Shown here: positions 54,403 through 62,983 of the stretch, one piece after another | Position numbering within the stretch: position 1 is the stretch's first letter | Layout: each line of letters starts with the position of its first letter | Source: Plantibacter sp. Leaf314 | Lineage (GTDB): Bacteria > Actinomycetota > Actinomycetes > Actinomycetales > Microbacteriaceae | Direction: 5' to 3' | Length of the DNA stretch: 64,000 bases | Assembly (NCBI RefSeq): GCF_001423185.1 | Contig: NZ_LMOB01000001.1 | Coordinates: 1,657,889-1,721,888 of the forward strand | Notes under the pieces: model-generated | The model's input: only the letters and a program-made list of their open reading frames with translations | The model's database searches: none | Told to the model about the DNA's origin: nothing | Program-made: the position numbers and the translations under genes

Positions 54403-54488
54403 GTTCACCATTCAGGAGCGTCCCGGCGCGTCTGCCGTGAGGCTGCCGTTCCCGGACCGACACGCCTGACTCGTCCTGAGTTGTGGAC
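54403..54488. repeat. 86-bp inverted-repeat element, copy 2
   Basis: The left end GTTCACCATTCAGGA and right end TCCTGAGTTGTGGAC are related but less symmetric than in other copies. A solo right-end copy in inverse orientation (GGTCCACAACTCAGG) lies at 54512-54526 and overlaps the stop codon of the MarR-like gene; together they can form a hairpin between two convergent genes. Confidence 0.75.
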
Positions 54489-54521
54489 CGCTCAGACCGG
54501 ACGGGTCGCGTGGTCCACAAC

Positions 54522-55187
54522 TCAGGCGGGCGGATCCGCGACGTCGGGGCGCGGCCACGCCGCGACGAAACGTTCCAGGAAGGCGGCGAACTGCGCCGCC
54601 TCCTGGGGCGTGAAGTCCGCAAGGGCCGTGGTCACCGTTTCACGCCGGCCCCGATGCGCCTCCTGGAGGACCGCGCGACCGGCGGCGCTCAGCTGCACGA
54701 CACTCCGTCGTCCGTCGTTCGGGTCGACCGCCCGGGCGACCTCGCCCCGCTTCGTCGCCTCGGCCACGAGTCGGCTCGCCCGCGGTTGGTCGACCCCGAT
54801 CGCCTCCGCGAGCGCGCTGATACCCATGCCGCCGGACGCCCCATCGCGAGCAAGCGCGTCCAGCATCCGGAACCGGGCCGCCTGAGCGATCGCCTGCTCA
54901 CGCGGATGACGGCCTCCCCCGCCGGCGGACCATGGCCCTCCGAGGCCAGGTCCGAAGCCCGGCCCACGACCGCGTCCGTGCTCGTCCCCGCCGCCGCCGT
55001 GGGCGTCGTGGTGATGGTCTCCTCCGTGCTCATCGTGATGACGATGCCCGGGGCCACCACGCCCGCCGCGTCCGCCGAAGCGACGACCCGACTGGTCCCT
55101 CCGGATCTGGACGAGCGCCTGCTCGATCAGCTCCACCGGGTCGGTTGCTGTGGGTTCGCTGGGCTGCGCTTGACGATCGTCGGACAT
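54522..55187 (-). CDS. MarR-like regulator with His/Gly-rich insert
   Basis: A 221-residue regulator. A helical N-terminus (PVELIEQALVQIRRDQ) is followed by a low-complexity segment at 36-94 with about a dozen His (GHRHHDEHGGDHHHDAHGG) that could bind metal. A MarR winged helix follows (MLDALARDG, ISALAEAIGVDQPRASRLVAEATKRGEVARAVDPNDGRRS). The protein is divergent from a second His-rich regulator. ATG 55187 is chosen because a perfect TATAAT box lies seven bases upstream; ATG 55196 overlaps the -10. Confidence 0.88.
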   Translation of the reverse strand: MSDDRQAQPSEPTATDPVELIEQALVQIRRDQSGRRFGGRGGRGGPGHRHHDEHGGDHHHDAHGGGGDEHGRGRGPGFGPGLGGPWSAGGGGRHPREQAIAQAARFRMLDALARDGASGGMGISALAEAIGVDQPRASRLVAEATKRGEVARAVDPNDGRRSVVQLSAAGRAVLQEAHRGRRETVTTALADFTPQEAAQFAAFLERFVAAWPRPDVADPPA

Positions 55188-55212
55188 ACATGTCATTATA
55201 CATTTACATGTA
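55187..55212. promoter_or_regulatory. Shared operator of the divergent His-rich regulators
   Basis: TACATGT, 12 bases, ACATGTA forms an inverted repeat in the AT-rich gap between the two regulator genes. It covers the TATAAT of the minus-strand gene and lies just upstream of the plus-strand gene, so one or both products probably bind it. Confidence 0.68.
55195..55200 (-). promoter_or_regulatory. -10 box (TATAAT) of the MarR-like regulator
   Basis: A perfect TATAAT read on the minus strand, seven bases before ATG 55187. A TTGCAT -35 candidate lies 19 bases upstream. Confidence 0.65.
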
Positions 55213-55240
55213 ACAGAGCATGCAAATAAGGAGACCACCC

Positions 55241-56005
55241 ATGAACACCCCAATGACTTCCCCAGAGCAGTCCACCAGCCCGTCCGACGAGCGTCCGCTC
55301 GGCTTCTGGCTCCGCAGTGTCGACCATGCGATCAAGCACTCCATGCACGAGGTGCTCGCCGAAGACGGCCTCGGTCGCCGAAGCTGGCGCACCCTCGAGC
55401 TCATCGCAGGCGGCGCGACGAGCGTCGACGAGATCGATGCGTCCTTCCCGCCGCACCGCCGTGGACCGCACGGCCCGGAACGATTCGCCCGACGCGGCGG
55501 GTTCGGCCCCGGTCGTGGCTTCGGCCGTCCTGACCACACCGCCGAGACGGCGACCGACACCGAGGCGGCCGAGCGTCCGAGCGATCACGAGCACGGCCAC
55601 CCCGGCCGCGACCACACCGTCGGTCACGGACGGCCCGGCGGTCCCGGCTTCGGACACGATCACCACTCCGGTGGCGCGCCGTTCGGCCGGGGCCACCACC
55701 GTGGGCACCGCGGGCCGCGTCGCTCGACCGCCGAGATCGTCATGGACTTCGCCGCGCGAGGCTGGGTCACCGTCGACACCGACGGCATCACCCTGACGGA
55801 CACCGGACGCGAGGCGCACGACGCGCTCCGCACGAAGGTCGACGCGGTCCGCCAGACCGTCACCGATGCCGTCTCGCCCGAGGACCTCGCGACGACCCTC
55901 GCCAGTCTCGGCAGCATCGCCCGGGCCTTCGGCTGGGACGAGCGCACCGCCCACGGACGCGGCCCAGGTGGTCGCTCCGGTCGCGGCCCGCGCGGCGACC
56001 GCTGA
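55241..56005 (+). CDS. PadR/MarR-like protein with a long His-rich insert
   Basis: A 254-residue protein. A first part (20-65) resembles the start of a MarR/PadR winged helix (FWLRSVDHAIKHSMHEVLAEDGLGRRSWRTLELIAGG). A His/Gly/Arg-rich insert spans about 72-158 (for example HEHGHPGRDHTVGHG), then the fold resumes with IVMDFAARGWVTVDTDGITLTDTGREAHDALRTKVDAVRQTV. The insert seems to interrupt the DNA-binding domain. AAGGAGA precedes the ATG. Partner of the divergent His-rich regulator; a metal-sensing role is inference. Confidence 0.82.
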   Translation: MNTPMTSPEQSTSPSDERPLGFWLRSVDHAIKHSMHEVLAEDGLGRRSWRTLELIAGGATSVDEIDASFPPHRRGPHGPERFARRGGFGPGRGFGRPDHTAETATDTEAAERPSDHEHGHPGRDHTVGHGRPGGPGFGHDHHSGGAPFGRGHHRGHRGPRRSTAEIVMDFAARGWVTVDTDGITLTDTGREAHDALRTKVDAVRQTVTDAVSPEDLATTLASLGSIARAFGWDERTAHGRGPGGRSGRGPRGDR

Positions 56006-56056
56006 CCGGTCGCCGGCGTCACCGGCCCATGCGTCCCGCACCGGACCACCACCCGA

Positions 56057-56090
56057 AGAGCCCCGGGCAGCAACCGCTGCCCGGGGCTCT
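56057..56090 (+). terminator. Strong hairpin terminator
   Basis: AGAGCCCCGGGCAGC pairs perfectly with its complement across a four-base AACC loop, followed by CTCC. This is the strongest stem-loop in the window and ends the His-rich regulator transcript. Confidence 0.82.
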
Positions 56091-56094
56091 CTCC

Positions 56095-56181
56095 GTCCAC
56101 AACTCAGGACCAGCACCGCGCGTCGCGGACGACCGGACCACAATCGGGCGCGCCGCGCCGGAGGCGTCCTGAATTGCGGAC
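56095..56181. repeat. 87-bp inverted-repeat element, copy 3
   Basis: GTCCACAACTCAGGAC at the left pairs with GTCCTGAATTGCGGAC at the right (two mismatches). It follows the terminator by four bases and is 22 bases from copy 4 in the same orientation. Confidence 0.85.
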
Positions 56182-56203
56182 ACACACCATCTGCGGTCCC
56201 TTC

Positions 56204-56290
56204 GTTCACAACTCAGGAGACCCGTCGCGTGGCGCGACTCGTCAGCGGGGCCCGGGGACGGACACGCCGGAGACGTCCTGAATTGCGAAC
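56204..56290. repeat. 87-bp inverted-repeat element, copy 4
   Basis: GTTCACAACTCAGGA pairs with TCCTGAATTGCGAAC. It ends five bases before the stop codon of the GH1 gene, so copies 3 and 4 fill the space between two convergent genes. Confidence 0.85.
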
Positions 56291-56295
56291 CTCAG

Positions 56296-57474
56296 TTAGT
56301 CGGTGAGGCCGTTCGCCTTCGCGACGTTCCCGAGCCACGCGAGGCTCGGCTTGGGCGTCCGCACGAAGGTCTCGCGGTCGACGGCGATGAGGCCGAAGGT
56401 CGGCCGGAAGCCGCTCGCCCACTCGTAGTTGTCGAGGGCGCTCCAGTGCAGGTAGCCCTCCAGCTGGATGCCGTCCGCGATGCACGCGTGCAGCTCGCGG
56501 AGCGCACCGTCGGTGTAGTCGATCCGACGCGTGTCGTCGGAGGTCGCGATGCCGTTCTCGGTGATCATGATCGGCACCCCGCCGGACAGCTCCCACGCAC
56601 TCCGCACGCCCTCGGCGGCAGCCGGCGGGTAGAACTCCCACCCGGTGAGCGTCGTCTCGACGCCGTCCTCGACGGGCAGCGGACCCTTCGGCCCGATGAA
56701 CGTGCGCGTGTACGCCTGGACACCGAGGAAGTCGTCGCCGGCGGACTGTTCGAGGTACCAGTCGTCGCGCGGGTAGCCGTACTCGCGCAGCATCTCGTCC
56801 GAACCGGGCTCACCGTTCGAGCGGAACGCCTGCGTCGCGATGGTCCAGCCGGACTTCAGGCCAGACACCTGCGACAGCACCTCACGCGAACGCTTGTGCG
56901 ATTCGAGGAGCGCATCGGCGACGAAGAGGTCCGGGTTGGGGAGCCCGTACGCGACGAGGTTCGCGGCGTCCTCACCACCGGCGAGCATCGCGGCGATGTT
57001 CGGCTCGTTGATCGTGCAGACGTGCTCGACGCCCTCGCCGACGATCGGCAGAGTCAGCTCGGTGTACCGCGCGAAGAGGTCGGCGGCGGCCTTCGCCCGC
57101 CAGAACCCGTCACGCTCGAACCAGCGCGGCACCGTGAAGTGCATGAGCGTGACGACCGGGTTGAGCCCGAGCTCGTGCGCGGTGTCGACCATGCGGCGGT
57201 AGTGGTCGACCTCGGCCCGCGAGACGACGCCGCGCTCAGGCTCGATGCGCGCCCACTCGATGCTGAAGCGGTAGGTGTTGAGCCCCGCGTCGGCAAGGAG
57301 CTGCATGTCCTCGCGGTAGCGGTGGTAGCTGTCCATCGCGTCGCCCGAGGGCTCGACGATGTTCGTCCCGGCTTCGTGCTCGTGCACCCACCAGTTGCTG
57401 TTGATGTTGTTGCCCTCGATCTGGTGGGCGGCGGTGGCGGCGCCCCAGAGGAAGCCGTCGGGGAAGGTCAGCAC
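56296..57474 (-). CDS. Glycoside hydrolase family 1, beta-glucosidase
   Basis: A 392-residue cytosolic GH1 enzyme with acid/base E157 in TINEPN and nucleophile E305 in ITENGI. The N-terminal signature FPDGFLWGAATAAHQIEG is intact. It is short for the family (usually about 440-480), with compact loops in the second half. GTG 57474 is used because AGGAG lies eight bases upstream. Last gene after the Opp-type importer; it probably splits imported beta-glucosides or short beta-gluco-oligosaccharides. Confidence 0.94.
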   Translation of the reverse strand: MLTFPDGFLWGAATAAHQIEGNNINSNWWVHEHEAGTNIVEPSGDAMDSYHRYREDMQLLADAGLNTYRFSIEWARIEPERGVVSRAEVDHYRRMVDTAHELGLNPVVTLMHFTVPRWFERDGFWRAKAAADLFARYTELTLPIVGEGVEHVCTINEPNIAAMLAGGEDAANLVAYGLPNPDLFVADALLESHKRSREVLSQVSGLKSGWTIATQAFRSNGEPGSDEMLREYGYPRDDWYLEQSAGDDFLGVQAYTRTFIGPKGPLPVEDGVETTLTGWEFYPPAAAEGVRSAWELSGGVPIMITENGIATSDDTRRIDYTDGALRELHACIADGIQLEGYLHWSALDNYEWASGFRPTFGLIAVDRETFVRTPKPSLAWLGNVAKANGLTD

Positions 57475-57500
57475 GGGTGTTGCTCCTGTTTCATGTTGGG

Positions 57501-57586
57501 GTGTGGCCCTTCGACAAGCTCAGGGACCGGGAGTGGTGTGGCCCTTCGACAAGCTCAGGGACCGGGAGTGGTGGCTCAGGGACCGG
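57501..57586. repeat. 35-bp tandem repeat with the CCCTTCGACAAGCTCAGGGAC core
   Basis: Two identical 35-base units (57501-57535 and 57536-57570) and a partial third sit between the ATPase and GH1 genes. The core is the same family as the repeats at 11889 and 42477 but in direct orientation. It has no coding capacity. Confidence 0.82.
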
Positions 57587-57610
57587 AGAGACCGCAGGGA
57601 CGGGACGGGC

Positions 57611-59380
57611 TCAGCGCTTGGCGCGCGCCGGGTTGGGGACCGCGTCGAGCAGCTGGATCGTGTACGGATCCTGCGGGTGCTGCAGGACGTGCGCGGTCTC
57701 GCCACGTTCGACCACACGGCCCTGATTGAGGACCATGATGTTGTCGGTCACGAGTCGCGCCGACAGCAGGTCGTGCGTGATGTAGAGCATCGAGACGCCC
57801 CACTGCTCGCGGAGGTCCTCGAGCAGCGCGAGCACACCGGCCCGGAGCGACACGTCGAGCATCGACACCGGCTCGTCGGCGATGAGCACCTGCGGGTCGC
57901 TCGCGAGCGCCCGGGCGATCACGACACGCTGCCGCTGCCCACCGGAGAGCTGGTGGGGAAGCTTCGCCGCGAACTGCTCGACCGGCGAGAGCCCCACCGT
58001 CTCGAGGAGCTCGAGCACGCGCTTGCGGACGGCGTCGCCCTTCAGCCCCGTGAAGTTCACGACCGGACGGGTGAGCGTGTACTCGACCGTGTGCAGCGGG
58101 TTGAGCGCCGCGTACGGGTCCTGGAAGATCATCTGCACGTTCTTGTGCAGATTCCGGATGCCCTTGCGGTTCAGCTGGGCGACGTCGAGGTCGCCGAAGC
58201 GGACCGCGCCGGACGTCGGCTTCTCGATGCCCGTGATGAGCTTCGCGATCGTCGACTTGCCGGAGCCGGAGGCCCCCACGAGGGCGAGCGACTGCCCGGG
58301 TTCGAGCGTGAACGACACGTCGTCGACGGCCGTGACCGCGGACTCACCGCGACGCGGCGGCGGGTACACCTTCGAGACGGCGTCGACGATGACCGCCGAC
58401 TCCGCCGAACGACCGGCGCGCGACGAGGCCTTGCCCGACTCGGAGCTCGCGCTCGTCGCGGTCGGGACACTCGTCGTCGTGCCGGAGACGGGAGCCGTGC
58501 CCCGGTTCGCCCGTGAGGGGAAGCCGGGCAGCTCGACGACCGCTGCACGCGGGTCGGCGTAGTGGCTGAGCAGCATCCGCGTGTACGGATCCTGCGGGCG
58601 CTCGAGGATGTCGCGGCTCGGGGCGTCCTCGACGATGCGGCCCTCGTGCATGACGAGCACGCGCTGGGTCGCCTCGAGGACGACGCCGAGGTCGTGGCTG
58701 ATGAGGATGGCGGTGAAGCCCTCCGACTGCTGCAGCTCGGTGATCGTGTCCATGATCGCGTGCTGCACGAGCACGTCGAGCGCGGTGGTCGGCTCGTCGA
58801 ACACCATGAGTCGCGGTTCGAGCGAGAGGGCGAGCGCGATGGAGACGCGCTGACGCATACCGCCGGACAGTTCACCCGGGAAGCGGGCGAGGACCTGCGG
58901 CGTGAGCCCGACCTTCTCGACGAGCTCCGCCATCCGTGCATCCCAGCGGTCGCGGGAGACGTGCCCGTGCGCCTTGAAGATGTCGACGAAGTGGTTGCGG
59001 ATCGTGCGGACCGGGTTGAGCGCGTTCATGCCCGACTGCAGCACCATGGCGAACCCGCCCTGACGCTGCTCGCGGAGCGCTTCCTCGTCGAGCTCGCGGA
59101 TGTCGGATCCGCCGAAGAGGATCTGTCCACCGTTGATGCGGGCCGGCGGCTTCTGGAGCCGGGTGGCCGCGAAGCCGAGCGTCGACTTGCCCGAGCCCGA
59201 CTCGCCGACGAGACCGATGAACTCACCGGCGCCGACGGAGAACGACACGTGGTCGACGGCCTGCACCGGTGCGGCACCGACGGACTCGTAGACGACGGAG
59301 AGGTCGCGGACCTCGAGCAGCGCTCCCGTGCCGGGGGCCGGAGCCGGGGCGCTGTCGGCCTGGAGGTTGACGGCGTTCAT
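57611..59380 (-). CDS. Opp/Dpp-type ABC importer, fused double ATPase
   Basis: A 589-residue protein with two complete ABC ATPase domains that are usually separate OppD and OppF proteins. Domain 1 (about 20-280) has GESGSGKST and SGGMRQRVSIALAL; domain 2 (about 325-585) has GASGSGKST and SGGQRQRVVIARAL, each with a Walker B Asp-Glu. The OppD/F-type C-terminal segments (DPYTRMLLSHYADPR and DPYTIQLLDAVPNPA) are present. A low-complexity Ser/Thr/Ala linker joins them. It overlaps the upstream permease gene by four bases. Confidence 0.94.
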   Translation of the reverse strand: MNAVNLQADSAPAPAPGTGALLEVRDLSVVYESVGAAPVQAVDHVSFSVGAGEFIGLVGESGSGKSTLGFAATRLQKPPARINGGQILFGGSDIRELDEEALREQRQGGFAMVLQSGMNALNPVRTIRNHFVDIFKAHGHVSRDRWDARMAELVEKVGLTPQVLARFPGELSGGMRQRVSIALALSLEPRLMVFDEPTTALDVLVQHAIMDTITELQQSEGFTAILISHDLGVVLEATQRVLVMHEGRIVEDAPSRDILERPQDPYTRMLLSHYADPRAAVVELPGFPSRANRGTAPVSGTTTSVPTATSASSESGKASSRAGRSAESAVIVDAVSKVYPPPRRGESAVTAVDDVSFTLEPGQSLALVGASGSGKSTIAKLITGIEKPTSGAVRFGDLDVAQLNRKGIRNLHKNVQMIFQDPYAALNPLHTVEYTLTRPVVNFTGLKGDAVRKRVLELLETVGLSPVEQFAAKLPHQLSGGQRQRVVIARALASDPQVLIADEPVSMLDVSLRAGVLALLEDLREQWGVSMLYITHDLLSARLVTDNIMVLNQGRVVERGETAHVLQHPQDPYTIQLLDAVPNPARAKR

Positions 59381-60297
59381 CGGGACTTCCCTTCACGGAG
59401 GCGCGGGTTGCTGATCGCGTCGACACCGAAGTTGATGAGGGTGAGGCTCATCGCGAGGAGCGCGATGCAGAGACCGGGGGCGAAGAGGAGGATCCACTGA
59501 CCGGTGAGCAGGGCGTTGGAGTTCTGCGCCCAGTAGAGGATCGTTCCCCAGCTGACGATCGACGAGTCGCCGAGTCCGAGGAACTCGAGGCCCGCCTCGG
59601 CCAGGATCGCGCTCGTCGCGGCTCCGAAGAAGCCACCGGCGATGAGCGAGGTCATGTTCGGGAGGATCTCGTTGAACACGATGCGGAATGGGCGGTCGCC
59701 GGAGAAGCGGGCGGCCGTCACGAAGTCCCGCGATCGCAGCGACTGCGTCTGACTGCGGAGCACGCGGGCACCCCACGCCCACCCGGTGATGACGATGACC
59801 GCGACGATCATCACCAGTCCACCGTTCTGGAGGTACGCGGCGATGACGATCATGAGCGGCAGACCCGGCACCACGAGGAACAGGTTGACGATGAAGTTCA
59901 CGACCTCGGCGCCGAACCCCTTGATGTAGCCCCAGCTGAGGCCGATCAGGACCGCGACGATCGTCGACAGGATGCCGGCGATGAAGCCGACGGTGACGCT
60001 GATCTGCGAGCCGTAGATGAGCTGGCTGAGGACGTCCTCGCCCGCCGCCGTCGTCCCGAACCAGTGCTCGGGGCTCGAGTCGGCGTTCCGCGGGAAGCCG
60101 TCCTGGCTGGCACCGTACGGGGCGAGGAGCGGCGCGAAGATCGCCACGAGGATGAAGAAGCCGAGGATGGTCAGGCCGAGGCGTGACTTCCAGTTGGCCC
60201 AGAGCGTCGCCGCCGATCGACCGATGAAGGCGAACTTCCTCGGCGGACGGACGGCTTCGTCGGACTGCAGTGTCTTGACGTGCTGTGTGGTGGTCAT
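59377..60297 (-). CDS. Opp/Dpp-type ABC importer, permease C
   Basis: A 306-residue DppC-like permease with a conserved N-terminal cytosolic segment (FIGRSAATLWANWKSRLGLTILGFFILVAIFAPLLAPYG) and about six helices. The EAA loop (LRSRDFVTAARFSGDRPFRIVFNEILPNM) is the ATPase contact. The start overlaps DppB's stop, and its stop overlaps the ATPase start (ATGA), so the operon is tightly coupled. Confidence 0.94.
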   Translation of the reverse strand: MTTTQHVKTLQSDEAVRPPRKFAFIGRSAATLWANWKSRLGLTILGFFILVAIFAPLLAPYGASQDGFPRNADSSPEHWFGTTAAGEDVLSQLIYGSQISVTVGFIAGILSTIVAVLIGLSWGYIKGFGAEVVNFIVNLFLVVPGLPLMIVIAAYLQNGGLVMIVAVIVITGWAWGARVLRSQTQSLRSRDFVTAARFSGDRPFRIVFNEILPNMTSLIAGGFFGAATSAILAEAGLEFLGLGDSSIVSWGTILYWAQNSNALLTGQWILLFAPGLCIALLAMSLTLINFGVDAISNPRLREGKSR

Positions 60298-61277
60298 CGG
60301 CGGGTCCTTGGGTCGAGTACGCCGTACAGGATGTCGACGAGGAAGTTGGCGACGAGCACGCTCACCGTGATGAGCAGGAAGAGCGCCTGCATGAGCGGGT
60401 AGTCCTGACCGATCACCGCGTTGAACAGGAGGAAGCCGATACCGGGGTATCCGAACACCTGCTCCACGAGGATCGAGCCGCCGACCACACCGCCGAGCGC
60501 GAGCCCGAAGCCGGTGAGGTTCGGGAGGATCGCGTTGCGGGCCGCGTACTTGACGGCGACCGTGCGACCGCGGAGTCCGTTCGCCTCGGCGAAGGTCACG
60601 TAGTCGTCACCGAGGGTGTTGATCATCGCGTTGCGCATGCCGATGATCCACCCGCCGAGGCTGGTGACGAGGATCGTCAGCGCCGGCAGCACCGCGTGGT
60701 ACGCGACGTCGACGATGAAGTCCCAGGTGAAGGCCGGCGAGGCCGTCGGTCCGAAGGCGCCCGAGGTCGGGAACCAGTGGAGGACGTACCCGGCGAAGAA
60801 CAGCAGGAGCAGCGCGGTCCAGAAGTACGGGAACGTGCTCGCGAAGGTGCCGGTCAGGGTCGGCAGGGCGTCGAGCCAGGTGTTCCGTCGCCAGGCCGCG
60901 AGCACACCGATGAGCGTGCCGAGGATGAACGCGACGATCGTGACGATGCCGAGCAGGATGATCGTGTACGGGAACGCCTGCCAGATGAGCTCACCGACCG
61001 ACTGCGGGAAGAAGGTGTACGAGACCCCAAAGTCGAGGGTGACGACCTGGTGGAGGTACGTGACGTACTGCTCCCACAGGTTGCCGCCGGGGACACCGAG
61101 CTGGGCCTCGATCGCCGCCCGCGTCGCCGCGGAGACGGGGCCGTTCTGCGCGAGCTTCGCGATCGCGGCGTCGGTCGGGGAGCCGGGCATGAGCCGCGGC
61201 AGGAGGAAGTTCAGCGTGACGGCCGCCCACAACGTGAGGACGAAGAGGCCGAGTTTGCGCACCATGTACACGGTCAC
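60294..61277 (-). CDS. Opp/Dpp-type ABC importer, permease B
   Basis: A 327-residue DppB-like permease. A single N-terminal helix (YMVRKLGLFVLTLWAAVTLNFLLPRLMPGSP) is followed by an extracytoplasmic loop and five helices; the EAA segment is FAEANGLRGRTVAVKYAARNAILPNL. The GTG start shares bases with the stop of the binding-protein gene (GTGA). Relatives in this subfamily serve beta-glucosides as well as peptides. Confidence 0.94.
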   Translation of the reverse strand: MTVYMVRKLGLFVLTLWAAVTLNFLLPRLMPGSPTDAAIAKLAQNGPVSAATRAAIEAQLGVPGGNLWEQYVTYLHQVVTLDFGVSYTFFPQSVGELIWQAFPYTIILLGIVTIVAFILGTLIGVLAAWRRNTWLDALPTLTGTFASTFPYFWTALLLLFFAGYVLHWFPTSGAFGPTASPAFTWDFIVDVAYHAVLPALTILVTSLGGWIIGMRNAMINTLGDDYVTFAEANGLRGRTVAVKYAARNAILPNLTGFGLALGGVVGGSILVEQVFGYPGIGFLLFNAVIGQDYPLMQALFLLITVSVLVANFLVDILYGVLDPRTRR

Positions 61278-62950
61278 TCACCGTCCTTCCGGAGCTTGAG
61301 GTGCGTGAACACGAGGAGCGGGGTCTGGTCGTAGGTCTGCAGCGGCGCGTACGGGTTGTCCGCGTCGGGCCAGCCGGTGAACTTCTTGTCGTTGTAGAGG
61401 CCCCAGAGTCCGCCGTAGTACATCCCGATGACCGGGAAGTCGCTGTAGACGATCTGCTGCATCTGGTGGCTCAGCCCCAGGCGGGTCGCCTCGTCGGTGG
61501 TCGCCTTGTACTGGGCGAGCAGCGCGTCCATCTGCGGGTTCCGGTAGCGACCGAAGTTGCTGGACGTCGTCTCGCCGAGCGGCTTCGCGAACTCGCTGTT
61601 GAAGCTGTTGTTGAAGCCCTGGAACATGATGCCGTTGCCCATGCCGCCCATCGCGACCTCGAAGGTGCCGCTCTGGATGGCCTGCTGGTAGCCCGGGGGC
61701 TGCGGCTGCTTGATCTGCACGTCGATGCCGAGGGCGCCGAGCTCCTTGCGGACTTCCTGCACCGCACGCAGCCAGTCGGCGTAGCCGTTGGCCGTCGTGA
61801 TCGAGAAGCTGAACTGCTTGCCCGCCGCGTCGACGAGCTTGCCGTCCTGCTGCGTGTACCCGGCGGCGGCGAAGGCCTCGAGGGCCCCGGCGGTGTCCTG
61901 GGTGATCATGCCCTGGTTCGGCAGGGTCGGGTCGAGTTCGTCCTCCTGGTTGGGGAGCATGAGGCTCGACTGGCCGGCGGCACCGAGGTAGCCCTCGGTC
62001 GCCGCGTCGGCGATCTTGTCGCGGTCGAGTGCCAGGGCGATGCCGCGGCGGACGTCGACGTTGTCGAACGGGGCGACGTCCATGTTGGGCACGAGCCCGA
62101 TCACGCCTCCCGGCGGGAACCAGAACTTGTTGTGGTCGTTCGCCGCGCCCCAGGTGCCTTCGACGTTCGACAGGAACGAGTACGCCCAGTCGAAGCCCTT
62201 GGTCACGATGTCGAGCTCGCCGGTGGCCGCGGGGATCACGAGGTGGTTGACCTCGATCTTGTCGGCCTGCCAGTACGTCTCGTTCTTGTCCATCGTGTAC
62301 TGCTGCGAGGTGTAGTTGCCGAGGACGTACGGACCGGTACCGACCGGGTTCGGGTTCCGCCAGGTGTCGGGGCTCTTGACGTCCTTCCAGATGTGCTCGG
62401 GGACGATGAGCGTCTGCGAGACGATGTCGGCCGCGGGGGCGTCGTCGTCGAGCAGGTGCATGATGACGTGCTGGCCCTTCACCTCGACCGTGTCGATGTG
62501 CTGCCAGGCACCCTTCTGGTCGAGCGTCGGGTACTGCTTGATGAGGTCGAAGGTGAACTTGACGTCCTCAGGGGTGAAGTCCTCGCCGTCCGACCAGGTC
62601 GCGCCCTCGCGGATCGTGTAGTCGATCGTGCGCGCATCGGGGAGGTCGACCTGCTCGGCGAGCCACGGCGTCTCCTTGCCGTCGAGCACGTTGATGATCA
62701 CGAGGGGCTCGTAGATGTAGCTCGAGGCCGAGCGCTTGTTCACGAGGTAGGGGTTGAAGTTCCGCTCGAGCATCGGGGTGCCCTTGTCGGAGGCCAGCAG
62801 CATCGTGTCGGCGGGGATCGAGGGATCCGGCTCACTCTTGATCTGGATGCTGCAGCCGGAGACGAGCAGGGCCGCCGCGGCGATCATCGCCGCCGCTCCG
62901 AGTCGTCTGCGCCTGCGGACCTGGGTCCGCTCGTGCGTCGTGTGCGTCAT
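61274..62950 (-). CDS. Opp/Dpp-type ABC importer, substrate-binding lipoprotein
   Basis: A 558-residue SBP_bac_5 protein with a basic N-terminus, a hydrophobic segment and lipobox VSGC (Cys 33). Family stretches are WSDGEDFTPEDVKFTFDLI, RNPNPVGTGPYVLGNY and VDVRRGIALALDRDKIADAATEGYLG. A related subfamily binds cello-oligosaccharides rather than peptides. The GH1 gene and LacI regulator favour a sugar substrate. ATG 62950 is used, with AAGGAC upstream. Confidence 0.94.
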   Translation of the reverse strand: MTHTTHERTQVRRRRRLGAAAMIAAAALLVSGCSIQIKSEPDPSIPADTMLLASDKGTPMLERNFNPYLVNKRSASSYIYEPLVIINVLDGKETPWLAEQVDLPDARTIDYTIREGATWSDGEDFTPEDVKFTFDLIKQYPTLDQKGAWQHIDTVEVKGQHVIMHLLDDDAPAADIVSQTLIVPEHIWKDVKSPDTWRNPNPVGTGPYVLGNYTSQQYTMDKNETYWQADKIEVNHLVIPAATGELDIVTKGFDWAYSFLSNVEGTWGAANDHNKFWFPPGGVIGLVPNMDVAPFDNVDVRRGIALALDRDKIADAATEGYLGAAGQSSLMLPNQEDELDPTLPNQGMITQDTAGALEAFAAAGYTQQDGKLVDAAGKQFSFSITTANGYADWLRAVQEVRKELGALGIDVQIKQPQPPGYQQAIQSGTFEVAMGGMGNGIMFQGFNNSFNSEFAKPLGETTSSNFGRYRNPQMDALLAQYKATTDEATRLGLSHQMQQIVYSDFPVIGMYYGGLWGLYNDKKFTGWPDADNPYAPLQTYDQTPLLVFTHLKLRKDGE

Positions 62951-62983
62951 CGCCACCGTCCTTGCTGAAGTCTGTACCCGTTG

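Noticed and set aside
56095..56290. A possible CRISPR array (two near-identical units with a gap).
   Set aside because: Only two units of 87 bp with internal palindromes and a 22-base gap; dispersed single copies exist elsewhere and no cas genes are present.
57501..57586. A possible CRISPR or small RNA in the 35-bp tandem repeat.
   Set aside because: The units are directly adjacent without spacers, and the core is a dispersed intergenic repeat.
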